NCBI GenBank assembly: GCA_021464415.1
Contig: CM038468.1
Coordinates: forward strand, 27,950,969-28,014,968
DNA: 64,000 nt
Origin: Lonicera japonica
Lineage: Eukaryota; Streptophyta; Magnoliopsida; Dipsacales; Caprifoliaceae
Direction: 5' to 3'
Every line of letters starts with the position of its first letter. Within the stretch, counting starts at the first letter, position 1. The notes under the pieces are model-generated. The model did no database searches. It was not told where the DNA came from and worked only from the letters and a program-made list of their open reading frames with translations. Shown here one piece after another: positions 33,893 through 45,528 of the stretch. A program made the translations under genes and the position numbers.

Positions 33893-34427
33893 TAGGAATG
33901 GCAACGGGGCGGGTTCGGGGCGGGTTTGGCAAAACCCGAACCCGACCCGCACATAAATAACCCCGCCCCGAACCCGAGACGGGTTTTTTTTATTTTTCCC
34001 AAACCCGCTCCGTATTAATTCTCCAAAACCCGAACCCGCCCCGCCCCGCCCCGAATAAACCCGAACCCACACATATATATAAATATATATATCTTATAAA
34101 TTAAAATTATATCTACACAACATATATCTACACACACATATGTATATATATAAGTATATAATTAACAAATCCACACATATATGGAACACAATTTAAAAAC
34201 ATATATATCTTATAAATTAAAATTATATTTAAATATATATATATATATACGGGGCGGGTCGGGGCGGGTTTTTTATTGGCAAAACCCGAACCCGCCCCGA
34301 ACCCGGTCCGGGTTTTTTTCCAAAATACCAAACCCGCTCCGCCTTCAAAAAAACCCGCCCCGAACCCGCTCCACTCGGGTCGGATCGGGTCGGGAACCCG
34401 GCGGGTTGGGTTTTTTTGCCATCCCTA
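33893..34427. mobile_element. hAT-type MITE, 535 bp, with GC-rich ends
   Basis: Inverted ends TAGGAATGGCAA and TTGCCATCCCTA, exact 8-bp target duplication GGAAAATT (33885-33892 and 34428-34435). Both ends are packed with GGCGGGTT/AACCCGCC-type motifs; the middle is AT-rich (ACATATATAT). The apparent ORFs on both strands (RVGSGREP-like) are translations of these motifs, not genes. Confidence 0.88.
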
Positions 34428-34599
34428 GGAAAATTCATATTGGGTTTGATTTGTTAGTAATTGTTGACCCGAAGAGGAGATGGACAAAAGGTAGGCATCT
34501 TCCTAATTTAGGCTAAGAAAATAATATGGGGGCAGGTGATTTTAGTACAAACGGACAGAGTCCAAAATACTATGTGGAGGTGGGTTCTGGATACCAGAC

Positions 34600-35400
34600 C
34601 CGCCGGGCATTACGCATACGCTATGTTGGAATTACCGTGGCCTAGGTAATGCTACGACAATTCAAGAATTAATGGATCTTGTATCCAAACATTGGCCCAT
34701 ATTTATTTTTTTAATGGAAGTAAAAGTAAATAGAAGGCGGGTGGAGAAAGTACAAAGAAAATTGAGGTTCGAAGGCCTCTATTTTGCTCCTGGTCGTAAC
34801 AACGGGGGTGGGTTAGATTTACAATGGAGAGAGAGAGCAACAATACGGCTGATGGGTACGTATTTTGCAGAATTATATCGATGTCATCATTTTCGATTCA
34901 CATTCCAGTGATTAGAGTCTAACCAGGTCCTATGGGTTTCAGGAGCGGTCGAAATGTAGAGAATCATGGAATTTATTGTGGAATCTATCACAAAGATCAG
35001 ATCTTCCTTAGGCATGTATTCGAGATTTCAATGACATTGCTGCACAATCTGAGAAAAAAGGTAATCTTCAACACCTTATTGGTCTTATTTTTAGGTTTAA
35101 TGAAGCTCTCGTAAATTGTGGGCTTTTCGATCTAGGTATAAGAGGGCACCTGTTTACATAGGAAAGGGGGAGGGGATCTACCAATTTCCTAGAGGAGAGA
35201 TTAAATTGAGTCGTGTTGAGGAAAAATTGGTTGTCTCTGTTTGATAACACTGAAGTAGTTAATATTCCCATAACATCCTCTGACCATAAGGCAATACTTC
35301 TAAATTTTTCGAATGCTACGTCGACAAAAAAATGGTGTTTCGGTTTGAAAATTGTTGGAAACAGGAGCCAGAATGTTGTGATATTGTTAAAAAGGGGTAG
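34600..35400 (+). pseudogene. LINE ORF2 endonuclease (APE-type) fragment
   Basis: Reads NYRGLGNATTIQELMDLV, then FIFLMEVKVNRRRVEKVQ and GGGLDLQWRE, the standard start of plant LINE ORF2 endonucleases (SWNCRGLG and ..FLMETK). Further pieces in shifted frames include NEALVNCGLFDLGIRGHLFT and ITSSDHKAILLNF, the C-terminal SDH box of the same domain. The enzyme nicks target DNA before reverse transcription. Frameshifts near 34911 and 35210 disable it. Confidence 0.75.
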
Positions 35401-36460
35401 GGTGGGGATTTAAATATCTACATCCAAGCTCGAATTAATTGTTGCGTGAAGGAGTTGATGAGGTGGGGTGCTGAGCAACGTCTAAAATTTAGAAGATCCA
35501 TTGATAAAAGTATAAACTGAATTAAAGTTTTCTCTCTACAAAGTGATGTTAATTCCCCGTAGTTAGTTATTGAATAGAAGAATATTCTAAGCAAGTTGTT
35601 AAACCAACATGCCGAATATTGGCACCGGCGATAAAAAATATATTAGCTCAAATCAGGAGATGCAAAGTCATTCCTATGTGTGAACACCTTATTTTGCGAC
35701 CCCCGCAAGAATCCTTAACTCTAAAAAACTGAGCATACATGTATGCACGAACATTCATAGATGCATACATATTGTTTACATGTGACACAGGTCAAAGAAG
35801 GAAGCCAAAAGGACACCCGGATGAGAAGTTATGAGAATTACTGAAAACTGCCATAACCAAAATCTGTCAAAACTCCTGGAAACTTGATAAAGGAGAGTTA
35901 CCCATTTCTGATCATCTTCAAACTTTACGGGGTGTTATACATTTCCACAAGGAGAAACATACTCCAAAATCATCTATATCCGACGGCCGGATCTCCGAGA
36001 ATTTTGAAAATCAAGAGTTTACTTCGTGTAATCAAAAGATGACCTTCTCGAAGTCAAAATAAGCTCAAATTTGGTCAATAGACATGGTATACACTGGGGA
36101 ACAACATACTAAAAAATCAGATCAATCCGATAAGCCGTTTGACGTGATTTCAAGAAACCGCATACGGACACACAACCCTAAGGGTGTGTCCACACTACAC
36201 ACACATGTTTGTGTTGTGGGGACACAAGCCTTTGGGACTTGTGTCTACGGACAAATCCCTCCCAGTCGATTTTTTATTTTTTTGAATTTTGATACTTTCC
36301 GGCCTCCAAAAATTATGAAATTTTGTGGAGAGCTAGGAAATGTTACTGGGAATAACATATTAAAAAATTAACTCAATCCGACAGTCGGGTCTTCAGGAAT
36401 TTTAAAAATCGGGAATTAAGCTCTGCAAATCAAATAGGGACCTTCCCGATGTCCAAAAAT

Positions 36461-38335
36461 TAGGGGTGTTGTCAGAAATCCGAAAACCGAACGAACGAAC
36501 CGATCCGATCCGTTATAATCCGAAATTATCCGAACCGAAAAAAAACCGAAACCGAAATCAAAAACCGAAACCGAAACCGATTAATTCGGTTCGGTTCGAT
36601 TCGGGGATTTCGGGGACCCGATTTGGACCGAAAAACCGAACTTTGTAAAAACAACTCTTTAACTCAAAAGGTAAAAACCCACATCTCTGTTCTCTCTGCA
36701 GACAAAAACATAATCGCTCTCAGTCTCTTACTCTCCATTTCTCCGCCGCACCTCCAGCCTTCTCTTCCGCACAACCCAGCATCTCTCTTTCTAATCTCTA
36801 TCTCTTTCTCTCACAGTAGTCGCTAGCTACAATCCAGAGCCGCGTTCCGCCGTTCCTTTCTCTCTCTCTCTCTCTCTGAACTTTTCTTCATGGCAAAGGA
36901 GTTAACGAGGTATATTTTCCTTTTCTCTGAACTCGTGTTTGGATTATTGTATATTTTTGCATTCTCTTGATGTTAATTTGTGTTTGAACGAGGTTAATTT
37001 GTGTTTGGCCTTTCTGAACTAGATATCCAGCTGTTTAACGAGGTACTTTTTCCCCTTTCGATTCTCTTTTTATTTTGCGGGGACTCCTTGTCCTTCACGT
37101 GTGTTTTACGTTGTTGCAGATTTAATGAAAATTTCATATTTCTGATAAAAGGAAAAAGAAGGGAGTGTTACTTGATTTGTTAAACTTTCTGATTTACCTT
37201 GCTAGATAATTACCATTTTGATTGATTCACTTTAGTAGCATGTTTTATGATTGTTGAATATGTGACACACTTTCCTTTTATTTCAATAAATTATAAGTAA
37301 CCTCTGCTATCATTTGGAAATGGTAATATGTGACATCCTTGATTGGAGAAAAATGTCTCGACAACCTCTAACCTCTCTGTGAAATTTTCTTTATAATTTC
37401 TTAAAAATTTCATATGGGAAAGCTTCGTATGTCTTCGGATTGTTCCCCGAGAATTGATGGAAAATAGATGCAACTGACAGAGGTGTCTATATCTGGGTGG
37501 TGCTCACTATTATTTCTCAAAGTAATTAGGAGTTTGCAATAAGCCCAAAGTAGTATGTTTCTCTCTCACTTTCTCACAAACAGGTGTATATAGTCATTAA
37601 TTGTGTGTATGTTCTTCATTAGCCAGAGATTCCCTTCACATCTTGAAACATTCTTAGCTTGTATTAGCAGTATGCAAAAGAATAATTTATTTTGCATTGA
37701 AACTGAAAATATCTGCGTTTATTCTTCGTTGTTTTTATTTTTTTGGATATATTTTCGCCGGGATTTAAAAGCTAAAAATCAACACAGTTTGCTGAAAGAT
37801 AAATCAACAATCATTTATTCTCAAATTACACTTGGCCTAGAAGCAATACTAAGAACTTGCTGTCTCCAGTTCCAACCAACACAGTAGAGTGCCCTCAAGG
37901 TATGGTTAAGATGCACAATTATAAGCCTAAAAGTTGCTTTAAAAACAACACAATCCTTCAAAAGGCACATTTAAGTTGCACACTCTACAGTTGACATAAT
38001 CCATTGGAAATACATTGATAGTCTAAAAAGTGGAAGTATAAAGAACAGCTTCTCGCAGGACTCCTAAAACCAGTACACCATTAGGAACTCAAAATGCAGT
38101 TTTAATGTTTTAGTGCTGTTTTTTTTTTAAAAAAATGCAGTTTCTAAATAAAGTTTTAACGATATAAAAAAAACCGAAACCGACCGAATCGGACCGGAAC
38201 CGAATAATTTGGGGAGGGTTTGGGTTACATAGGTTTCAAAACCGAAACCGAACCGAACCGAAACCGAAATATGAAGTTTGGGGAGGGTTTGGGGTACCCC
38301 AATCTTTACCCCGACCGAAACCGAAAACACCCCTA
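36461..38335. mobile_element. Non-autonomous hAT element, 1875 bp, with gene-like cargo
   Basis: Exact 10-bp inverted ends TAGGGGTGTT and AACACCCCTA with the 8-bp duplication CCAAAAAT (36453-36460 and 38336-38343). Subterminal arrays of CCGAAACCGA lie near 36480-36640 and 38170-38325. No transposase is recognisable. The interior near 36700-36900 looks like a plant 5'UTR and first codons, with a CT microsatellite. Confidence 0.88.
36690..37100 (+). other. Possible captured gene 5' end inside the hAT
   Basis: A CT-rich, higher-GC stretch (36718-36880) ends in a (TC)n run and an ATG at 36890 (MAKELTR) followed by AACGAG|GTATAT, a donor-like site. The phrase AACGAGGT recurs three times (about 36905, 36988, 37037). 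It resembles the 5'UTR, exon and intron start of a cellular gene, but the parent gene is not recognised. Confidence 0.35.
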
Positions 38336-38454
38336 CCAAAAATTCTAAAATTTGGATAGTAGGTAGGTCTTAACATGGGTAATAACATGTTACAAATCAG
38401 ATCAGTTCGATATTTATTTTGGCCGAAATTGCAAAAATCGTCACACTTTGAATC

Positions 38455-38555
38455 AGGGGTTTGTCCGCAGACACACCCTTTGTCCGCGTACACACCCTTT
38501 GTCTACGGACAAACACTTCCAGACCCATCTCATTAATTATTCTAAAGCTATAAAT
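38455..38555 (+). promoter_or_regulatory. LTR promoter region with a repeated TTTGTCNRCGGACA motif and TATA box
   Basis: Three spaced copies (TTTGTCCGCAGACAC, TTTGTCCGCGTACAC, TTTGTCTACGGACAAA) lie within about 70 bases, followed about 35 bases later by CTATAAATAAATC (TATA 38549-38555). Related motifs occur in the antisense region at 60583-60760. Confidence 0.6.
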
Positions 38556-39507
38556 AAATCTACACTGGCCTCATTTGAAGCATCAGTCGGCTCTTGGACT
38601 TCAGGAATAGCGCTCTAAAATATTATTATACTATTTTCGAGACTCTCAGGTATTTTTTTATCTCAGTCCGACTTTATTTTTTATCTGTCTTTATTTTATC
38701 AGTTATAATTGATCAATCGCATGTAAAAATTGTTGTTTATCTCAAAATTAGTCCAGATTTCACATTTAAACCTTGTTTTCAAAATCAAAAGTGTAGAACG
38801 AGCTGAAACCATTTTTAAATATATTTTTATCAGTTAATTTTACAAAATCTCAGTTTTATCAGTCTCGGTTTACGAAGGAATCAATACATGTGATTTCAAA
38901 TCAAATTCGCCTCCGAAATCTCGAAGATTGCCGGATATTCGATTCTAAATCAAATTTGCCTCCGAAAAGCCTTAAATCTTTCCAAAAACGCTTGTTTTGC
39001 TATCTATCGTTATGAAGATAATTTTTCCAAATCATACACACTGATTTCCAAAATTGATGGATAAATTACGAAGCACATGGTTTTCATCCCCACCCCAAAA
39101 TCCCGTTTTCCTAAATTTATGGGTTGATTTGCGATTACATAAATTAATATGCAAATGTTCAATTATAATGCTGCACATATCCTACTTAGAGACCGAAATG
39201 GCGAATTGGGTGCCTAACACCTTCCTGATTCGTAACTTAATCCCCAAACGTTCGAATCAACTGGTTTCGCATTAATTGTGTTTGAGAGGTCGTTTAATTT
39301 ATAAATGTTCATCTTTTACACAAACTTTTGTTTGTTTAGTAAAGCAAACTTTTGTTTGTTTAGTAAAACAAACTGGAGAGTCTGATTCCTTTGCAAATGG
39401 TCACATTTTCTCACTACTAAAACGAACCGTTTTCCAAAATTAAAACGGAAAAATCGGAGGAATCGCCGCTGAGGGGGGGTCGGTGTCGAAAGCGTGGGTT
39501 CTCATAG

Positions 39508-39525
39508 TGGCGACTCTGCTGGGGA
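39508..39525 (+). other. Primer-binding site of the host element
   Basis: TGGCGACTCTGCTGGGGA, three bases after the LTR end. It is a recurrent PBS in Tat-type elements and matches the degenerate site of the nested element. Confidence 0.75.
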
Positions 39526-39985
39526 TTTTTTTTAAGAGGATTAGACTCTAAACAAGAGTATAATATACGTGGATAGTAGTTCTTGTTTGTATGTTTTTCT
39601 TTTCGGCCTTAGTTTTAGGATAACATAGATGCGATTTAGGTGGATACCCTAATTCCCTTTTTGTTTGTAATTATTTGTTTAAGGAAAATATTTTCATAAA
39701 TAAAAATTAAAAGCACTCAAACAAACCCTAAAACGCTCATCATAATGTACTTCCATAATTGTTATTTTGCACGCACGCACTATCATTATGCATTATTGCG
39801 AGTGAGAAATTATCCCATTCAACTCGAAAATACTACTTAGTGAGTAGGGAGTTGGCTCGTCTGGGTCAACATAAACCGAAAGCTCTTATTTTCACTCTCC
39901 TTGGCCAAGTACCAATCGAGGTATATCGAGTGACGAGAACACTCATGTACCCGTCTGGATACCTTACTGGGTGCTAGAGTACCTG
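39526..39985 (+). other. Leader of the host element with a conserved block
   Basis: Non-coding by appearance, but 39892-39955 is about 90% conserved with the leader of the nested element (complement of about 51885-51948), around TTGGCCAAGTAC and GAGTGACGAGAACACTCA. It may be a packaging or translation-control element or a short conserved ORF. Confidence 0.55.
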
Positions 39986-40752
39986 CCGAACCAAATCAAC
40001 TGAACCCTATTCTCGCTCACAACCAAGGCCGAGGCCAACCAATTCCACCACCTCAGCAGAATATTCCACCTCAACAAAATGTCCTACCCATTCCTCCACC
40101 TCACCAAGGCCCACTAGCACCATATCCTTTCAATATATGGCTTCATCCTAAACATAATCACCCCCGACAACACCACAACCCACTCTTCGAAGGGCACGGA
40201 CCAGATCCATATATGGGGAAGTATGCTGAGTCTGTAGTTGAACAAGCTAAGGAAAATGAGGCTATCACTCAATTGATGGAATAAATGAAAGCTTTGAACT
40301 AAAAAGTAGTGGATAAGGCTGACAATATAGCCGACCTCCAAAATTTTTCTCTCTTCCTCGAGGCCAGATTACCAATAGGTTTCAAGCTTCCCAATGTGGA
40401 AAAATTCTCGGAAAACACTCCCCTTCATTTGCATCTTAAGGCATATGTCCGTACTATACAGTTGTATGGGTTGACCAAGGCTCACTTGCCTCAGGGTTTC
40501 CATCAGACTTTAATAAGGCCCGCACATAGTTGGTTTTTGGGGTTGGAAAAACACATGGTGACCGATTGAAAGAGTATCGTAAAGTAATTCATGGAGCACT
40601 ACAAGTTAAATGAGGAGCTGAAGGTTACTCGTAAACACCTTAAAATATCTAAACAACGGGAAACTGAGAGTGTCAGTGATTTTATCACACATTGGAGAGA
40701 GTTGGCATCACAAATGATTGATCAGGTCTCCGAAAAAGAACAATTGGGGTTG
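39986..40752 (+). pseudogene. Host gag, first part (split by the nested element)
   Basis: Pro/Gln-rich N-terminus (QQNIPPQQNVLPIPPPHQGP), then the retrotransposon gag core: LPIGFKLPNVEKFSENTP, VRTIQLYGLTKAHLPQGF, EHYKLNEELKVTRKHLK and ITHWRELASQM. Stops occur near 40282, 40300 and 40567. It breaks off at GLIV at the ATAGT target site and resumes at 53191. Gag forms the particle that packages element RNA. Confidence 0.8.
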
Positions 40753-40757
40753 ATAGT
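40753..40757. repeat. Target duplication, left (ATAGT)
   Basis: ATAGT here and at 53191-53195 flank the nested element; reading across them rejoins the gag frame of the host element. Confidence 0.9.
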
Positions 40758-41931
40758 TGTGAGAATCTGGATCCACGACCCGTCCTTCTCAATTTCTTCG
40801 TTATAAAGGAAAAATGTGTTTTGTAGAGTCGCCAGTTTATTTTACAAGAAAACAAACAAAAGATCGTACGAAGGATAATTCAAAATGAACTATCTTTCAT
40901 ACATTTGAAACCAAAGTTTAAAATGAACTTTGTTAAAGTTCAGGAATTACGTTACGAATTGGGAAGGTGTTAGGCACCCAATTCGCCCTTTTGGTCTCTT
41001 AATGGATCATGTATTTAATTCCTATTTTAGATATCTTGCAAGTAGTTTGAATAGTTTTCAAAATAGTCCTTTCTAGATAAATTCAATTTAAAATTGTATT
41101 TTAAAATCAGACTCGAACTTTGTGAGCGCCTACGTATTCATTCGTAGAATGAAATCAGAGTCTCGTAGTTCCATTTGTTTGGAAACTATTTTTGTATTTT
41201 TGTTTGTTTTGAAAACGCGTCAAAACTGATTTTAGATTTCTTGTAAAACTTAGAATGGACTTATTTTGAAAGCAGTAAACTTCTTTGCAAGTTATCTAAT
41301 TTTCTGTATTAAAACTAATAATTAAATGCGGTATTGAAATTTAGAAATGTTAGAAAAACGTACCTGATGCGCTTGAAGAATAAATAAGAACCTTGTCTTG
41401 ATTGCCTTGATTGCTTCCTTCTCTCTCTAGAACTTTCTCTCTCTAATGCTTTCTCTCACTAACTTTCTCTCTTTAAAACCTTCTCTCACCAACTTTCTCT
41501 CTCTAACTCTCTCTTTCTAGAAATTCTCTAAAAGAAAAGACTCTCTAATAATTTGGACAGAGTTTTCCCTTACTAAAAACACTAGTAAGTGTTGATGATC
41601 TCAAATAGGAGCCCAAGGGTCCTATTTATAGGGAAATTTCTGCCAAAAATACTCCAAAAGAGGCCAGCCGCAAGGGGTGCGGCTAGGTGCCAACCGCATG
41701 GCTGGCAGGTAGCCGTATGGTTGGTACGTGCGGTTGGCTCACAAAAATGCACAGAAACACTCGGAAAAAACTCGAAGAGGCAACAAAGGTTATATCAGAC
41801 TCCCAACGCGTCCGAAAATTGGAGTCTTTCCTATCGGTCTTTTATATGCATGATGACTCAGGACTAAATGCAATATGCCCATTTTAAGAAAAGCAGTATT
41901 CACACGAGAGTCGTGGATTGGGGTGTTCACA
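40758..41931 (-). mobile_element. 3' LTR of the nested element (1174 bp)
   Basis: Minus-strand start TGTGAACACCCCAATCC at 41931, end ..ATTCTCACA at 40758. A TATA box (minus TATAAAT) lies at 41624-41630, in a CTATTTATAGG context. It contains CT-rich repeats (CTTTCTCTCTCTAA type) at 41416-41530. Confidence 0.88.
41624..41630 (-). promoter_or_regulatory. TATA box in the nested element's 3' LTR
   Basis: CCCTATAAATAGG on the minus strand. The equivalent segment is deleted from the 5' LTR at 53013. Confidence 0.6.
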
Positions 41932-42384
41932 GGCCTTCTCATCCCGGGATTCTTACTCGCAAGAATTCAGGAACGATAAGAAGACAACGATTCACGACTC
42001 TCGGGTGAATCCCAATGCGCTGATACTTGAATCAAAATATACCCTTTTGGCACATGAATTTCGTTGCGTCTCAGGCGATGCAATCCACGACCACCCCTTT
42101 CCTTTCGGCCAGGCGACACGATACATCGACCTTTTCTTCCGCCTACCCTCAATGGCGCCCTACTCTCAGCGGCACATTACTCTCAGTGTACAAGATGTTC
42201 GGTCATCCGTGTAGGGAGTTTAGGCATTTCGCCAAACCGAAATTATCGTTGTGAAAAAGTATTCTCAAAGTTTTCCCATTTCTCAGAGAGAGGTGAAAAA
42301 ATTTTCTTGGTTTTGTGATGTATCCCTTCGTGGGGATTAGTGCTCTAAGAAGAAATTCCTATCTTTGGAAATGAGAAGATTCCT
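41932..42384. other. Nested element, sequence next to the 3' LTR
   Basis: No gene is supported. Short overlapping ORFs on both strands have no domain. A clear polypurine tract is not obvious next to the LTR. Confidence 0.5.
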
Positions 42385-43340
42385 ATCGTGGGGAATGTGT
42401 GGATAAAGTTTTTTCGTTCGTGGGGAATGCACGGTAAAAGTTATTTCCCTTCGTGGGGAAAGGGGATCTGAGAAAATTCCCATCGTGGGAAATGCGAAGA
42501 ATTCTTAACTCTGAGGAATTCAGAAAAAATTTCCTTCGTGGAGAACACGTGGAGTCGTTATTTTCCTTCGTGGGGAAAGGGGTTTCGGAGAAATTCCCAT
42601 CGTGGGGAATGCGAAGAATTCCTAACTCTGAGGAATTCAAAAAATTTCCTTCGTGGGGAACACGTAGAGTCGTTATTTCCCTTCGTGGGGAAAGTGCTTT
42701 CAGAGAAATTTCCATCGTGGGGAATGCGAAGAATTCCTATCTCTGAGAAATTCAAAAAATTCCCTTCGTGGGGAACACGTGGAGTCGTTATTTTCGTTCG
42801 TGGGGAAAGTGGTTTCGGAGAAATTCCCATCGAGGGGAATGCAAAGAATTCCTAACTCTGAGAAATTAAGAAAAATTATCTTCATGGGGAACACGTGGAG
42901 TCGTTATTCCCTTCGTGGGGAAAGGGGTTTCGGAGAAATTCCCATCGTGGGGAATGCGAAGAATTCTTAACTCTGAGGAATTTGAAAAAATTCCCTTTGT
43001 GGGGAACACGTGGAGTCGTTATTTTCCTTCGTGAGAAAAAGGGTTTCAGAGAAATTTCCATCGTGGGGAATGCGAAGAATTCCTATCTTTGAGGAATTCT
43101 GAAATTTCCCTTCGTGGGGAACACGTGTAGTCGTTATTTCCCTTCGTGGGAAAAGGGGTTTCGGAGAAATTCCCATCATGGAGAATGCGAAGAATTCCTA
43201 TGTCTGAGGAATTCGGAAAATTCCCTTCGTGGGGAACACGTGGAGTCGTTATTTCTCATCGTGGGAAAAGTGGTTTCGGAAAAATTCCCATCGTGAGGAA
43301 TGCGAAGAATTCCTACCTTGAGGAATTCGAAAATTCTACT
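42385..43340. repeat. Tandem repeat, 8 units of about 116 bp
   Basis: The anchor AATGCGAAGAATTC recurs at 42491, 42609, 42723, 42838 (variant), 42953, 43069, 43184 and 43299, spacing 114-118. Each unit also has CCCTTCGTGGGGAACACG and GGAGTCGTTATT. All frames translate as repeats, so the ORFs here are artefacts. Such arrays before the 3' LTR are known from Tat elements. Confidence 0.95.
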
Positions 43341-44194
43341 AATATTGTCTCGTTGCCATGGTTCCATTACTTAGACACTGCTTTGTTGATTTTCAAAAAT
43401 GATATATTAGAGAGAACTGCTTGTAAGTTGAAGTGTCTTTTCTTTTCCATTACTTTTCACCCTCAGTTTTGACCTCTGGCATTATTGGGGAATCAGACTT
43501 TTTGAATCAACTTTTCCTAAAAACTTTCGGATCGCTGTGCATGGATTTTTTGGGATTTGGCATCTCTCTACCCTCAGTTTTCCTCTCTTTGGTCACGGGG
43601 ATAGAATTTCGCTTGAAATTCTCAATCATCCTTAAGCTACCCACTGATCTTTCCACAGGGAAAATGCTGGTCCTGTATCGTTTTCTATTTTTCGATACCC
43701 TTATGGCTCCCTCTTTTGTTTATCCAGCCTTTTATTTTTGGGCTTTCGGATTTTTCTTGCTTTTTTCTTTCTTTGCTTTTTCCAAAACAGGAGCCTTACT
43801 CACCTAAGATGTAGCCCTTCGCCTTTTGGCACAGCTGTCACTCTTAGTGTGGCTCTCCCTGTCGATTTTTCCTTTATTTTTCTCACTTTTTCCTCTCTTG
43901 GACCAACGGGATTTTCCTCTTTTCTACTCTTTCAATTTTTTCTGGTACTCGATTCTTCTTTTACACCTTCCCTGTTTATCAATCAGATTCGAGCCTTTCG
44001 GAAAATAAATCCATCCTTTTGAATTTTAGTTCCTCCACAGACTTTAGAGTGTCAGACTTTTGGGTTTTGATCTGCCATCTCGTGCGTGTGTGTGGATCTT
44101 GGTCCTTTCGTATCTCAGGAGAAGTTGATTCACAGTTTGTCATTCCACCCTTTTTTTTTGCGGCTCAGGTCTTCGTAGTTCATGAATACAATTT
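43341..44194. other. Nested element 3' region without a recognisable gene
   Basis: T- and C-rich on the plus strand, giving long hydrophobic spurious ORFs (for example 43433-43807). It lies between the integrase stop and the tandem repeat, where Tat elements carry non-coding sequence. Confidence 0.6.
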
Positions 44195-45330
44195 CTATTG
44201 ATAATATTTCTTCAATCGATCAAGGTTAACTGGCGAGTTTAATTCTTGGCCATCAATGTCAGTAAGGAGGATAGCACCCCCGGATAGAATTTGAGTAACA
44301 ATGTAAGGACCGCTCCATTTTCGCGAGAATTTTCCTCGTGGGTCTCGAGCTGGTTCGCGGATTTCTTTGAGTACCAAGTCCCCAATGATGATGCCTCTAG
44401 TCCGAATTCTCTTGTTAAAGGCCTTTGCGACACGCTTTTGGTACCCTTGATGTTGGTATGAAGCCTTTAACCAGTTTTCATCGATCATTGCCAATTCTTC
44501 GTACCGAGCTTTTATCCAATCACTTTTAGTGACTTGATTTTCCAAGATAACCCGTAAAGAGGATATTTCCATTTCCACTGGTAAAATTGCTTCCACTCCA
44601 TATGTGAGGGAGAAAGGTGTTGATCCTGTAGAAACTCTCTCAGTAGTTCGATACGCCCAGAGTGCATTGGGAGCTTTTCGGACCAATATCTACCGGATTT
44701 TACCATCTTACTAATGATGTTCTTTAAATTCTTGTTAGCAGCCTCAACGGCCCCATTAGTTTGTGGGCGATAGGGAGAGGATTTGTGGCGTTTGATTCTG
44801 TATTCTTCCATAATCTCGCTGGCTTCACCCTCAAAGTGTGTCCCATTATCGGATATTATCTCATGTGGTACCCCGTATCGACATATGATGTTGTGTCAGA
44901 TGAATCGAGCTACCTTCCTGGCATTTAAATCTTTGTAAGACTTGGCTTCAACCCATTTTGTGAAGTAATCGATAGCCACCATAATGTATTCGTGCCCATT
45001 GCTTCCTTTTTGCGAGATCTTTCCAATTATGTCGATACCCCAGATGGAAAACGGCCAAGGAGATGTCATGGGATACAATTCTTTTGGTGGGAGCTTCTAT
45101 GCCTTCGCATATATTTGGCATTGATGACACCCTTTAACATATTCAAAACAATCTTTTTGCATTGTCAACCAATAATACCCTTGACGAACTATTTTGCGTG
45201 CCAATGTATGACCGCTCATGTGTGGTCCGCACTCTCCACTATGGATCTGTTCCATCATTGGTCGGGACTGTTTCTCATCGAGACACTGCAGATGTACACC
45301 ATCGTCATTTCTTCGGTATAATTTTTTCGC
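44195..45330 (-). pseudogene. Integrase of the nested element
   Basis: Zinc-binding N-terminus with SGECGPHMSGHTLARKI and KGCHQCQ, then the catalytic core (PWPFSIWGIDIIGKI, YFTKWVEAKSYKDL, ISDNGTHFEGEA, SPYRPQTNGAVEAANKNL) and C-terminal part (VLKEIREPARDPRGKFSRKW, LNSPVNLDRLKKYYQ). DD35E residues are recognisable in sequence order. Stops or shifts near 44895, 45095 and 44690 break it. It would insert the cDNA into the genome. Confidence 0.85.
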
Positions 45331-45528
45331 ACAAATGATAAAGCGAGATGCTAATCGGCGAAGTGTGACTCGAGTGGCTTTGTCTGTATTCGGTGGGTAT
45401 TCATTGTGCTTGAGTAGTTTCCAGATATCGTAATACCAAACATTCTTGTCAACCTCATTTCCACTTTCAACATCGAGTGATAGGCAAAATACTGGATTAG
45501 TCCGCTTCTGAATTTGAATCTGAATCTC

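Larger units (their letters stand above)
32717..35678 (+). mobile_element. LINE (L1-type) 5' part, interrupted
   Basis: ORF1- and ORF2-like fragments in the usual LINE order, many stops, split by a MITE (33893-34427). The sequence is cut at 35679 by the 5' LTR of the Tat element. Reverse transcriptase is not present; it should lie beyond the far end of that element, outside the window. The exact 5' boundary of the LINE is not visible. Confidence 0.7.
35679..39504 (+). mobile_element. 5' LTR of the host element (about 1.94 kb without the hAT)
   Basis: Begins TGTGAACACCTTATTTTGCG, like the nested element's LTR start TGTGAACACCCC, and ends GGTTCTCA just before the PBS. It shares GCGAATTGGGTGCCTAACAC (near 39199) with the nested element's LTRs, showing common ancestry. 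A TATA box sits at 38549-38555. Confidence 0.75.

Noticed and set aside
33791..34516. Gly/Arg/Pro-rich ORFs on both strands
   Set aside because: They translate the CGGGTT/AACCCG motif arrays of a MITE.
42385..43340. Regular repeats resembling a CRISPR array
   Set aside because: Units are contiguous ~116-bp tandem copies without unique spacers, inside a plant retrotransposon.
43433..44201. Overlapping plus-strand ORFs with hydrophobic products
   Set aside because: They come from T-rich composition in the non-coding 3' part of the nested element, antisense to the element, with no domain.
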